From: CAVWGP01 sp963754645
Lineage (GTDB): Bacteria; Pseudomonadota; Alphaproteobacteria; Bin65
Assembly (NCBI GenBank): GCA_963754645.1
Contig: CAVWGP010000001.1
Coordinates: 310,001-374,000 of the forward strand
Length of the DNA: 64,000 nt
Direction: 5' to 3'
The position numbers were made by a program, and so were the translations under genes. Of this stretch, positions 16,013 to 24,503 are shown piece after piece (position 1 is the stretch's first letter; each line of letters starts with the position of its first letter). The notes beneath the pieces were generated by a model, which saw only the letters and a list, made by a program, of their open reading frames with translations, made no database searches and had not been told where the DNA came from.

Positions 16013-17092
16013 GTGACGGGCGGCGCCTATCTGTCGATCCGCGATCTCGGCAAGCGCTTCGGCAATTTCGAGGCGCTCAGGAACATTGCCCTCGACGTGG
16101 CGAAGGGCGATTTCGTCTGCTTTCTCGGCCCCTCGGGCTGCGGCAAGACCACGCTCCTGCGCTGTATCGCCGGGCTCGACCTGCAGAGCAGCGGCACGAT
16201 CCAGCAGTCCGGCCGCGATATTTCGTCGTTGCCGCCGGCGCAGCGCGATTTCGGCATCGTTTTCCAATCCTTCGCCTTGTTCCCGAATCTTTCGGTCGCG
16301 GGCAATGTCGGCTACGGGCTGAAGAGCCAGGGGCTCGACAACGCCAAGATCGCGGCGCGGGTCGCCGATCTGCTGGCGCTGGTCGGCCTGCCGGACTCGG
16401 GGCGCAAATATCCGGTGCAGCTTTCGGGCGGCCAGCAGCAGCGCGTGGCGCTGGCCCGCGCGCTGGCGATGGAGCCCGGCCTGCTGCTGCTCGACGAGCC
16501 GCTTTCGGCGCTCGACGCCCGCGTGCGTCTCCACCTGCGCCATGAGATCAAGTCGCTGCATCGCCGCCTCGGCGTCACGACGATCATGGTGACGCACGAT
16601 CAGGAAGAAGCGCTCACCATGGCCGACCGTATCGTGGTGATGAATCACGGCGTGATCGATCAGGTCGGCACGCCCGAGGAAATCTACCGCCGGCCGGCGA
16701 CGCCTTTCGTCGCCGATTTCGTCGGCACGATGAATTTTCTCGATGGCGTGATGCGCGCGCCGGGCCGCGTCGCGCTCGGCGCCGCCGAGATCGTGGCCGA
16801 CGCGACCGACGGCCTCGCCGCCGGCGCGCCGGTGCGCATGTGCTTGCGCCCCGAGGACATCCAGGTGCGCGGCATCGGGCCCGAGACCAAGAACAAGATC
16901 GCGGCGACGATCAAGGACATCGAATTTCTCGGCTCGTTCTGCCGCGCCGTGCTGGCGCTCGACGACCTGCCCGGCGCCGAGGTGCAGGCCGATTTTTCGA
17001 TCAACCTGATGCGCGATTTCGGCCTTACGCCGGGGCGGCAGCTCGAAATCGCCTTCCCGCGCGACCGGCTGCGCATTTTCAGCCGTAGCTAG
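16013..17092 (+). CDS. ABC transporter ATP-binding protein, probable 2-aminoethylphosphonate import
   Basis: The product is a 359-residue importer ATPase of the FbpC/PotA class with Walker A GPSGCGKTT (near 39), Q-loop, signature LSGGQQQRVALARAL (near 138), Walker B LLLLDEP (near 159), H-loop THDQEEAL and a C-terminal TOBE-like regulatory domain (about 240-355). I start it at GTG 16013, which has GGGGGA six bases before; an ATG at 15953 would add a low-complexity leader. It follows phnY by 75 bases and precedes the permease by 10. It resembles the PhnT-type ATPases found with phnW (TIGR03265 type), so it probably powers uptake of aminoethylphosphonate. Confidence 0.88.
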   Translation: MTGGAYLSIRDLGKRFGNFEALRNIALDVAKGDFVCFLGPSGCGKTTLLRCIAGLDLQSSGTIQQSGRDISSLPPAQRDFGIVFQSFALFPNLSVAGNVGYGLKSQGLDNAKIAARVADLLALVGLPDSGRKYPVQLSGGQQQRVALARALAMEPGLLLLDEPLSALDARVRLHLRHEIKSLHRRLGVTTIMVTHDQEEALTMADRIVVMNHGVIDQVGTPEEIYRRPATPFVADFVGTMNFLDGVMRAPGRVALGAAEIVADATDGLAAGAPVRMCLRPEDIQVRGIGPETKNKIAATIKDIEFLGSFCRAVLALDDLPGAEVQADFSINLMRDFGLTPGRQLEIAFPRDRLRIFSRS

Positions 17093-17102
17093 CGGGCGCC
17101 GC

Positions 17103-18803
17103 GTGACCACGGCCCACGCCATCGCCGCCCGACCGCCGCGCCTGGTGCTGTCGCGCGACGATTGGATTCAGCGCGGCGTCATACTCTTGCTGATCGCCTG
17201 GCTGCTCGTGACGGTCGCGCTGCCGCTTTGGACCCTTCTTTCGAAAAGCTTCGAGAATGCCGAGGGCGGTTTCGTCGGCCTCGCCAACTACGTCAAATAT
17301 TTCGAAACCCCGGCGTTGATCGGCTCGCTGTGGAACAGCCTGTTCGTCGCCGTGGTCACGACGCTCATCGTGTTGCCGCTGGCGTTCATCTACGCCTATG
17401 CGCTGACCCGAAGCGCCATGCGGCGCAAGGGCCTGTTCCAGGCGCTCGCCCTCATCCCGATCCTGGCGCCCTCGCTGCTGCCGGCGATCTCGTTGATCTA
17501 TCTGTTCGGCAATCAAGGCCTGTTCAAGGGCATGCTGCTCGGCAATTCGATCTACGGCCCGCTCGGCATCGTCATCGCTCAAGTCTTCTACTGCTTCCCG
17601 CACGCGCTGATGATTCTCGTCACAGCGCTAGCGACGGCGGATGCGCGGCTTTACGAAGCCGCGACCGTGCTCGGCGCCTCGCGCTGGCGGATTTTCTGGA
17701 CCGTGACCTTGCCCGGCGCGCGCTACGGTGTGATCGGCGCATCGGTCGTCGTCTTCACCCTGGTCATCACCGATTTCGGCATCGCCAAGGTGATCGGCGG
17801 CCGTTTCGACGTGCTCGCGACCGACATCTACAAGCAGGTGATCGGCCAGCAGAATTTTCAGATGGGCGCCGTGGTCGGCATGATTCTGCTTTTTCCCGCC
17901 GTGCTGTCCTTCGTCGCCGACCGCATCGTGCAGCGCAAGCAGGTGGCGCTGCTCACGGCGCGCGCCGTGCCGCTCGTGCCCCAGCCGCGCGCGCCGCGCG
18001 ATCTCGCGCTCATGCTGTTCTGCGTCGCGATCGGCGGCCTGATCGTCTTCATCCTGGCGATATCGGTGTGGGCCTCGTTCATCACCTATTGGCCCTACAA
18101 TCTCACCCTGACCTGGGCGAAGTACAATTTCGCCGAGTTCGACGCCAGCGGCTGGAAGCCGTTCTGGTCGTCGCTCGAAATGTCGGCCTGGACCGCCGTC
18201 ATCGGCGCGGCGGCGGTTTTCCTCGGCGCTTACATGATCGAAAAAAGCCGCGGCTTCCGCGCCGGCCGCGGCCTCGCCCAGCTCATGGCGATGCTGCCGC
18301 TGGCGGTTCCGGGCCTCGTGCTCGGCCTGAGTTATATCTTCTTTTTCAACGCCAAGTGGAATCCGCTGAATTTCATCTTCGGCTCCATGGCGTTTCTGGT
18401 CATCAACTGCATCGCGCATTTCTACACGGTGGCGCATCTCACCGCCGTGACCGCGCTGAAGCAGATCGACGCCGAGTTCGAATCGGTGTCGCAGTCGCTG
18501 AAAGTGCCGTTCTACGTCACCTTCCGCCGCGTCACCTTGCCGATCTGCGTGCCCGCGCTGCTCGACATCGCGATCTATCTTTTCGTCAACGCGATGACGA
18601 CGACGTCGGCGGTGATTTTTCTTTACGGCGCCGACACCAAACCCGCCTCGGTCATGATTCTGCACATGGACGAAGCCGGCCAAACCGCCTCGGCCGCGGC
18701 CATGGCGACGCTCATCGTGATGGCCTCGGCCACGGTCAAATTGCTGCACGTCGTGCTCGACAAATTCGTGCTGAGCCGATTGCAGGCGTGGCGCAAGCGA
18801 TGA
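17103..18803 (+). CDS. two-domain ABC transporter permease, probable 2-aminoethylphosphonate import
   Basis: The 566-residue protein holds two fused MetI-type permease halves (about 60-270 and 330-560), each with an EAA-like coupling loop (YEAATVLGASRWRIFWTVTLPG; FESVSQSLKVPFYVTFRRVT). This makes about 12 membrane helices, as in the PhnU2/FbpB type of permease (TIGR03262). It starts at GTG 17103 and its stop overlaps the start of the next gene (ATGA). The cluster contains no periplasmic binding protein for this transporter, although ABC importers of this class need one. That gene must lie elsewhere or have been lost. Confidence 0.88.
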   Translation: MTTAHAIAARPPRLVLSRDDWIQRGVILLLIAWLLVTVALPLWTLLSKSFENAEGGFVGLANYVKYFETPALIGSLWNSLFVAVVTTLIVLPLAFIYAYALTRSAMRRKGLFQALALIPILAPSLLPAISLIYLFGNQGLFKGMLLGNSIYGPLGIVIAQVFYCFPHALMILVTALATADARLYEAATVLGASRWRIFWTVTLPGARYGVIGASVVVFTLVITDFGIAKVIGGRFDVLATDIYKQVIGQQNFQMGAVVGMILLFPAVLSFVADRIVQRKQVALLTARAVPLVPQPRAPRDLALMLFCVAIGGLIVFILAISVWASFITYWPYNLTLTWAKYNFAEFDASGWKPFWSSLEMSAWTAVIGAAAVFLGAYMIEKSRGFRAGRGLAQLMAMLPLAVPGLVLGLSYIFFFNAKWNPLNFIFGSMAFLVINCIAHFYTVAHLTAVTALKQIDAEFESVSQSLKVPFYVTFRRVTLPICVPALLDIAIYLFVNAMTTTSAVIFLYGADTKPASVMILHMDEAGQTASAAAMATLIVMASATVKLLHVVLDKFVLSRLQAWRKR

Positions 18804-20227
18804 CGCGCGCCAAAGGCGGGCGCGCCGCCCGCGGCACCGCGCCACCCGCGTCCGAAAGCGACACCAACCGCACCGCCGAGCGCGCCGCCTGGGCCGCGCG
18901 CAATATCGACGCCGCGACGCGTGAACTCCTCGCCGCCGACGAGCGCTACTTCCTGCATCAGTCGGTGTCGACGCCGTGCCTGACCGCGATCCGCAAGGCC
19001 GAGGGCATCTGGATCGAGGACATGGCCGGCCGCCGCTACATGGATTTCCACGGCAACAACGTGCATCACATCGGCTACGGCCATCCGCGCCTGAAGGACG
19101 CGATCCGGCGCCAGATGGACGAGCTGCCCTTCGCGCCGCGCCGCTTCACCAACGCGCCGGCGGTGGCGCTCGCGGCCAAACTCGCCGCCATCGCGCCCGG
19201 CGGATTGAGCAAGGTGCTGTTCACCACCGGCGGCTCGGACGCCAACGAGGTCGCGCTCAAGGTCGCGCGCGCCGCGACTGGGCGGTTCAAGACCGTGTCG
19301 TTCTGGGATTCGTTCCACGGCGCCGGCTTCGGCGCCGCCAGCATCGGCGGCGAGGCGTTGTTCCGCTCCGGCCCGATCGGCCCGTTGCTGCCCGGAACCG
19401 AGCATGTGGCGCCCTTCGCCTGCTATCGCTGCCCCTACGGCTATCCCGATCGCGACGGCGCGCCGCCGCTCGATCTGTGCAAGCTCGCTTGCGCCAATTA
19501 TCTGCGCTACGTGCTGGAGCGCGAAGGCGACGTGGCCGCCGTGATCGCCGAGCCGGCGCGCGCCGTGCCCTATCTGCCGCCGCCGGGCTATTGGCGCGCC
19601 GTGCGCGAGGCTTGCGACGCCGCAGGCGCGCTGCTGATCTTCGACGAAATCCCGACCGGCCTGGGCAAGACCGGGCGCATGTTCGCCTGCGACCATGACG
19701 GCGTGGCGCCCGATATTCTCGTGCTCGGCAAGGCGCTGGGCGGCGGCATCCTGCCGATCGCGGCCGCGATCTGCCGCGCCGATCTCAACGTCGCCGGCGA
19801 TTGGGCCTTCGGCCACTATACGCACGAAAAAAATCCCGTCACCGCCCGCGCGGCGCTGACGACGATCGAAATCATCGAGGACGAAAACTTGGTCGCCAAC
19901 GCGGCGCGCATCGGCGAGATCGCGCTGACGCGGCTCAAGACGATGCAGGCGCGCTATCCGCTGATCGGCGACGTGCGCGGGCGCGGCTTGCTGATCGGCG
20001 TCGAACTGGTGACGGATCGCGCGGCGAAAACACCGGCCAAGTCCGCCGCCGAAGCCACCATGTATCGCGCGCTGGAAAAAGGCCTGAACTTCAAGACGAC
20101 GATGGGCAACGTGCTCACGCTCACCCCGCCGCTGACGATTTCGGAAACCGAGATGTCGCGCGCGCTCGATATTCTCGAAGAATGCCTCGGCGAGGTCAGC
20201 CGCGATTCCCGCCATAGGATTGGTTGA
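18800..20227 (+). CDS. PLP-dependent class III aminotransferase-fold enzyme, probable (R)-1-hydroxy-2-aminoethylphosphonate ammonia-lyase
   Basis: The 475-residue product has the class III aminotransferase fold: TTGGSDANEVALKVAR (near 147-165), FDEIPTGLGKTGR (near 281) with the PLP aspartate, and the PLP lysine in LGKALGGGILPIAA (near 310). The unusual cysteine-rich segment ACYRCPYGYP is seen in this subgroup. Encoded in the phn operon with a 4-base overlap with the permease gene, it corresponds to PbfA. PbfA is known to eliminate ammonia from (R)-1-hydroxy-2-aminoethylphosphonate to give phosphonoacetaldehyde, which would feed PhnY. A plain transaminase on another amine remains possible. Its 3' end overlaps the convergent flavoprotein gene by 32 bases. 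Confidence 0.82.
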   Translation: MTRAKGGRAARGTAPPASESDTNRTAERAAWAARNIDAATRELLAADERYFLHQSVSTPCLTAIRKAEGIWIEDMAGRRYMDFHGNNVHHIGYGHPRLKDAIRRQMDELPFAPRRFTNAPAVALAAKLAAIAPGGLSKVLFTTGGSDANEVALKVARAATGRFKTVSFWDSFHGAGFGAASIGGEALFRSGPIGPLLPGTEHVAPFACYRCPYGYPDRDGAPPLDLCKLACANYLRYVLEREGDVAAVIAEPARAVPYLPPPGYWRAVREACDAAGALLIFDEIPTGLGKTGRMFACDHDGVAPDILVLGKALGGGILPIAAAICRADLNVAGDWAFGHYTHEKNPVTARAALTTIEIIEDENLVANAARIGEIALTRLKTMQARYPLIGDVRGRGLLIGVELVTDRAAKTPAKSAAEATMYRALEKGLNFKTTMGNVLTLTPPLTISETEMSRALDILEECLGEVSRDSRHRIG

Positions 20228-21365
20228 ACAGCCGCTTGTCGGCGATGCGGTCGTAACTCAAGGGGGCGAAATCGTCGGCAACTTTGCCGGTCGCGATCCA
20301 GCCGGCGAGATCGCGGCCGATCGCGGGTCCGATCTTGAAGCCGTGGCCGCTGCCGCCGCAGGCATCGGCGTAGCCTTTGAGGCCGCGGCGCGGGCCGATA
20401 TAGGGATACCAATCGGCTGTCACGTCGTAGAGCGCGGCATAAGCGTGGATGAGTTTGGCGCCGGCAAAGCCGGGCACCCGCAGCTCCATGCGCGTCTGCA
20501 CATCGGCGATGAAATCGTCGTCGGCCGTTTCCTTGAAGTTGTAGGGATCGACGTCGAAATACTCCTTCGGGAATCCGCGCCCGATCACGTGGCGCCGCTC
20601 GCCCAGCGGCCGGATATAGATCGCATCGACGGCGTTCGAAACGCTGCCCGGCGGGATCGGGCGGCCCGGCCGCGCCTCCCACACCGTGTCCTGCTCGCGG
20701 ACCGTGCGCATCTGCATTTCGATGTTCGCGCTGCGGGCGAGGAAATGCGCCCAGGTCCCGGCTGCGTTGACAACAGTGCCCGCGGCGATGCGGCCTTCGT
20801 CCAATTGCACGCCTTCGATCGCATCGCCCCGGCGCAGCAATCCGCGCACTGGTGTCTTGAGGCGGACCTCGCCGCCTTTGGCTTTGAACGCGTTGACATA
20901 GGCCTCGGTGGTCGCAACAGGATCGGCATAGCCGCCCTCGGGCTCGAACAGAATGCCGGCGACGCCATCGGTGTTGAGCCACGGCAGGTCCTGCGCCCAT
21001 TTGCCGGGATCGACCGTGTCGGTGACGACGCCGCATTTGCGCTGCATCGCCGCGTTTTTTTGCGCCGCCTCCCACAGCGGCGGCGGCGCCAGGAAATGAT
21101 AGCCGGCGCGGACATAGCCGCCGCTAGCGCCCAGCTCTTGCGGCATGGCGGCGAACATGTCGACGCTTTGCTTGGCCAGGCGCGCCATCAGCGGCGTCGA
21201 ATAGTGCTGGCGCACGATCGCGGCACTCTTGCCCGTGCCGCCCGAGGCCGGCTGGCCGCGCTCGATCAGCAGCACGCGCTTCACGCCGTGTTTCTTCAGG
21301 TGATAGGCGGTGCCGGCGCCGGTAATGCCGGCACCGACAATGACGACGTCGTAGCTTTCGGCCAT
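20196..21365 (-). CDS. FAD-dependent amine oxidoreductase (DAO/sarcosine oxidase-like)
   Basis: The 389-residue single-domain flavoprotein has the dinucleotide motif VVIVGAGITGAGTAYHL (about 6-22), KSAAIVRQHYS and a C-terminal GGSGHGFKIGPAIGRDLAGW FAD segment. I start it at the ATG giving MAESYDVV; an upstream start 19 codons earlier gives an atypical leader. The family oxidises secondary or primary amines with oxygen. It sits tail to tail with the PbfA-like gene, overlapping it by 32 bases. Flavoenzymes of this kind recur in phosphonate clusters (PbfC/PbfD type, reported to oxidise aminoethylphosphonate or its N-methyl derivative), so a role on an N-alkylated aminophosphonate is plausible but unproven. 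Confidence 0.82.
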   Translation of the reverse strand: MAESYDVVIVGAGITGAGTAYHLKKHGVKRVLLIERGQPASGGTGKSAAIVRQHYSTPLMARLAKQSVDMFAAMPQELGASGGYVRAGYHFLAPPPLWEAAQKNAAMQRKCGVVTDTVDPGKWAQDLPWLNTDGVAGILFEPEGGYADPVATTEAYVNAFKAKGGEVRLKTPVRGLLRRGDAIEGVQLDEGRIAAGTVVNAAGTWAHFLARSANIEMQMRTVREQDTVWEARPGRPIPPGSVSNAVDAIYIRPLGERRHVIGRGFPKEYFDVDPYNFKETADDDFIADVQTRMELRVPGFAGAKLIHAYAALYDVTADWYPYIGPRRGLKGYADACGGSGHGFKIGPAIGRDLAGWIATGKVADDFAPLSYDRIADKRLFNQSYGGNRG

Positions 21366-21495
21366 GTGCGGATTTGTCCCCGAATATTCGCGGCGCGAAG
21401 ATAACGGAGGCGGGGAAGCCAACCAACCGATTTCCGTCCGCCGCCGCTTGGTCTAGGATCGCGCCGGAGCAACGCAGATCGGGGAGACCAACGCC

Positions 21496-22254
21496 ATGCC
21501 GCAAGCGCGCAAGATCGCCATCGTCACCGGAGCCGGAACCGGGGTCGGCCGCGCCGTCGCGCTCGGGCTGATGAATAACGGCTACTCGGTCGCCCTCGCC
21601 GGCCGGCGCAAGGAGCCGCTCGAGGAAACCGCCGCCGCCGGCAAGACGAGCGGCGCCGCGACGCTCGTCGTGCCGACCGACGTGAGCGATCCGGCCTCGA
21701 TCAAGGCGCTGTTCGCCAAAACCAAGGAGACCTTCGGCCGCCTCGATCTGCTGTTCAACAATGCCGGCATCGGCGCGCCGCCGGTGCCGATGGAAGAACT
21801 CACCATCGAGCAATGGAAGAAGGTCGTCGACGTGAACCTGACCGGCGTTTTCGTTTGCACCCAGGAAGCGATCAAGCTGATGAAAAGCCAGACGCCGCGC
21901 GGCGGCCGCATCGTGAACAACGGCTCGATTTCGGCCCACGCGCCGCGGCCCAATTCGGCGGCCTACACCGCGACCAAGCATGCCATCACCGGCCTGACCA
22001 AGTCGACGTCGCTCGATGGGCGCAATTTCGATATCGCCTGCGGCCAGATCGATATCGGCAACGCCGAAACGCCGATGACGGCGCGGATGAAAACCGGCAT
22101 CGCCCAACCCAACGGCACGACCGTGCCCGAGGCGGTCATGGACGTCGAAAACGTCGCCCGCGCCGTCGTCTGCATGGCGGCGATGCCGCTCGATGCCAAT
22201 GTTCTTTTCATGACGGTGATGGCGAACCGCATGCCGTTTGTCGGGCGGGGGTAA
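21496..22254 (+). CDS. SDR-family oxidoreductase
   Basis: The 252-residue short-chain dehydrogenase has TGAGTGVGRAVALGL (about 10-24), NNAGIG (about 91-96), the active-site serine in NGSISAHAP and the YTATK catalytic tyrosine-lysine (near 156-160). GGGGAGA lies 9 bases before the ATG. It diverges from the flavoprotein gene across 130 bases and faces hyuA, with a hairpin-forming repeat between. The substrate is not indicated by its neighbours. Confidence 0.9.
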   Translation: MPQARKIAIVTGAGTGVGRAVALGLMNNGYSVALAGRRKEPLEETAAAGKTSGAATLVVPTDVSDPASIKALFAKTKETFGRLDLLFNNAGIGAPPVPMEELTIEQWKKVVDVNLTGVFVCTQEAIKLMKSQTPRGGRIVNNGSISAHAPRPNSAAYTATKHAITGLTKSTSLDGRNFDIACGQIDIGNAETPMTARMKTGIAQPNGTTVPEAVMDVENVARAVVCMAAMPLDANVLFMTVMANRMPFVGRG

Positions 22255-22287
22255 CGGGCATCGCATCAGGCGCGCCCAATAAAGATT

Positions 22288-22431
22288 GTCATCCTGAGCG
22301 GAGGCCGCGCGAAGCGCGGCCGAAGTCGAAGGACCTCGCGCGGACGAGCGTCAAGCGGACAGGTGGGATCGCGCTCGTCCGCCCGAGGTCCCTCCGCTTC
22401 GCGCGCTCGCGCGCGCTCCGGTCGGGATGAC
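22288..22431. repeat. REP-like long inverted repeat between convergent genes
   Basis: Two related elements face each other: 22288-22337 begins GTCATCCTGAGCGGAGGCCG and 22385-22431 ends GGTCGGGATGAC. Inside them, 22339-22349 (GCGGACGAGCG) and 22372-22382 (CGCTCGTCCGC) are perfect complements. The whole block can fold into one long hairpin, and each element also carries its own small stem. Elements of this type are common between genes in Alphaproteobacteria. Here it separates two convergent genes and could act as a two-way terminator. Confidence 0.8.
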
Positions 22432-22455
22432 GATTGCTATTTGGGTCCGTCGGCC

Positions 22456-24495
22456 TCAGCCGACCGCGATATCGAGCCAGCCTTGCGGCGTAACAACCGC
22501 CACGTCGCCCCGCTGCAACAGCACCGTCGTTGTCGCGCTTTCGATCAGCGCCGGACCGGCGATTTTTTGGCCGCGCGCCAGAGCGTCGAAGCCGTAAATA
22601 TCGGCCTCGCGCCAACCGTCGAGATAGACGCGGCGCCGGCCGAGCGGTGCCGCATTGCGGCGGCGCGGCAGGTGCGGTTCGGCCGGCAGCGCCGGCAACT
22701 CGCCGATCGCCGCGACCCTGGCGTTGACCAGCACGATATCGCGGTCGCGCAGCGCGTAGGTGTAAAGCTCCTCATGCCGGCGATGGAAGCGCTCGGCGAT
22801 CTGCGCCAGCACGTCGGCGCGCCGCCAGGCGACGCCGTCGAGCGGCACGTTGATCTCGAATATCTGTTCGCCGTAGCGGATGTCGGCGCTGCGCTGGCAA
22901 CGCACCCGGCCCCGGAACGAGCGCGCGAGGCGCCGCCGGCCCTCGGCCTCCATCGCGTCGAACAGCCGGCGCAGCGACGCGGCGCTCAGCGCGCGCCCGT
23001 CGCCGATATGGGTGCGCGACACGTCGTATCGGATATCCGTCGCCAGCATGCCCCAGGCCGAGAGCACCGAGGCGACGCGCGGCACGACGATGCGCTTCAA
23101 TTCGAGCATGCGGGCTACCGCCGAGACATGCAGGCCCGCGGCGCCGCCGAAAGCGAGCAAGGCATAGTCGCGCGGATCGACGCCGCGCCGGACCGAGACG
23201 AGGCGGATGCCCTCGGCCATGCGCGTATTGACGACGCGATAGACGCCGGACGCGGATTTGACGCGATCGATGCCGAGCGGCCGCACCAGCCGGTTGACCG
23301 CCTTCTCCGCCGCCGCCCGGTCGAGCGCCATGCGGCCGCCGAGAAAATTTCCCGGATCGAGATAGCCGAGGACGAGATTGGCATCGGTCACCGTCGGCTC
23401 GACGCCGCCCTGGCCGTAGCAGGCCGGGCCGGGCGCGGCGCCGGCGCTTTCCGGGCCGACATGGAGCACGCCGCCGGCATCGACCCGCGCGATCGAGCCG
23501 CCGCCGGCGCCGAGGCTGACGATATCGAGGCTGGGCAGCGCGATGCGGTGGCCGGCGACGCCGCGATCGGCGGAAATCGACGGCACGCCTTTGACGATGA
23601 GCGAAATATCGGTGCTCGTGCCGCCCATGTCGAACGGAATGAGATTGCCGGATTCCAGCAGCTCGGCGGCATAGCGGCTGCCGGCAACGCCGCCCGCCGG
23701 CCCGGACAGCACCGTCGCCGCCGCAAGCCGCACCGCCTCGCGGATCGGCGCCACGCCGCCATTCGACAGGATGATGAAGACCGGCCCGCGATAGCCCGCG
23801 CCGCTCAGCCTTGCGCCGAGCTTGAGCAAATAGCGCTCGACGATGGGGCCGACATAGGCGTTCACCACCGTCGTCGAAACCCGCTCATATTCCTTGATCT
23901 GCGGGAACACGTCGGACGAAGCGGAGACATAGGCCCCGGAAAATATTTTCCGCACCGCCGCCGCCGCGGCGCGCTCGTGCTTCGGATTTCGATAGGCGTG
24001 GAGGAAGCATATGGCGACGCTTTCGACGTCATCGCGCTTGAGTTGCGCGACCGCGCCGGCCAGCGATCGCGCGTCGAGTGCCACCGCCACCTTGCCATCC
24101 GGCCGCACGCGTTCGCGCACGCCCAGCCGGCGATGGCGCGGCACCAGCGGAACCGGCGGCACCATGCGGAGATTGTAGCGGTCGTCCTTCAGGCCTTCGC
24201 GCATCTCGATCACATCGCGATGGCCCTCGCTCGTCAGCAGCCCGACCTTGGCGCCCTTGCGTTCGAGCAGCGCGTTGGTCGCCACCGTCGTGCCGTGCAC
24301 GATGCGATCGGTGGCGGCGAGCAGCGCGCGGCGTTCCAGGCCGAGCGCTTCGGCCAAGCGCGCCAACCCGTCCATGACGCCGAGCGACGGGTCGGCCGGC
24401 GTCGAGGGCGCCTTGGCGAGCGTCGAGCGGCCCTTGCCATCGACGGCCACGAGATCCGTGAAAGTGCCGCCGACATCGATACCGATTCGGTACAT
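22456..24495 (-). CDS. hydantoinase/oxoprolinase subunit A
   Basis: The 679-residue HyuA-type protein begins with the actin-like ATP fold (GIDVGGTFTDLVAVD, about 4-18), HGTTVATNALLERKGAK, SGPAGGVAGS and FDMGGTSTDISLI. It ends with the usual beta-rich region. With subunit B it performs ATP-dependent ring opening of hydantoins, 5-oxoproline or related cyclic amides. It lies 8 bases after hyuB in the same direction. Length and motifs are normal. Whether the pair acts on hydantoin, N-methylhydantoin or oxoproline cannot be told from this sequence. Confidence 0.9.
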   Translation of the reverse strand: MYRIGIDVGGTFTDLVAVDGKGRSTLAKAPSTPADPSLGVMDGLARLAEALGLERRALLAATDRIVHGTTVATNALLERKGAKVGLLTSEGHRDVIEMREGLKDDRYNLRMVPPVPLVPRHRRLGVRERVRPDGKVAVALDARSLAGAVAQLKRDDVESVAICFLHAYRNPKHERAAAAAVRKIFSGAYVSASSDVFPQIKEYERVSTTVVNAYVGPIVERYLLKLGARLSGAGYRGPVFIILSNGGVAPIREAVRLAAATVLSGPAGGVAGSRYAAELLESGNLIPFDMGGTSTDISLIVKGVPSISADRGVAGHRIALPSLDIVSLGAGGGSIARVDAGGVLHVGPESAGAAPGPACYGQGGVEPTVTDANLVLGYLDPGNFLGGRMALDRAAAEKAVNRLVRPLGIDRVKSASGVYRVVNTRMAEGIRLVSVRRGVDPRDYALLAFGGAAGLHVSAVARMLELKRIVVPRVASVLSAWGMLATDIRYDVSRTHIGDGRALSAASLRRLFDAMEAEGRRRLARSFRGRVRCQRSADIRYGEQIFEINVPLDGVAWRRADVLAQIAERFHRRHEELYTYALRDRDIVLVNARVAAIGELPALPAEPHLPRRRNAAPLGRRRVYLDGWREADIYGFDALARGQKIAGPALIESATTTVLLQRGDVAVVTPQGWLDIAVG

Positions 24496-24503
24496 GCGCC
24501 GCC

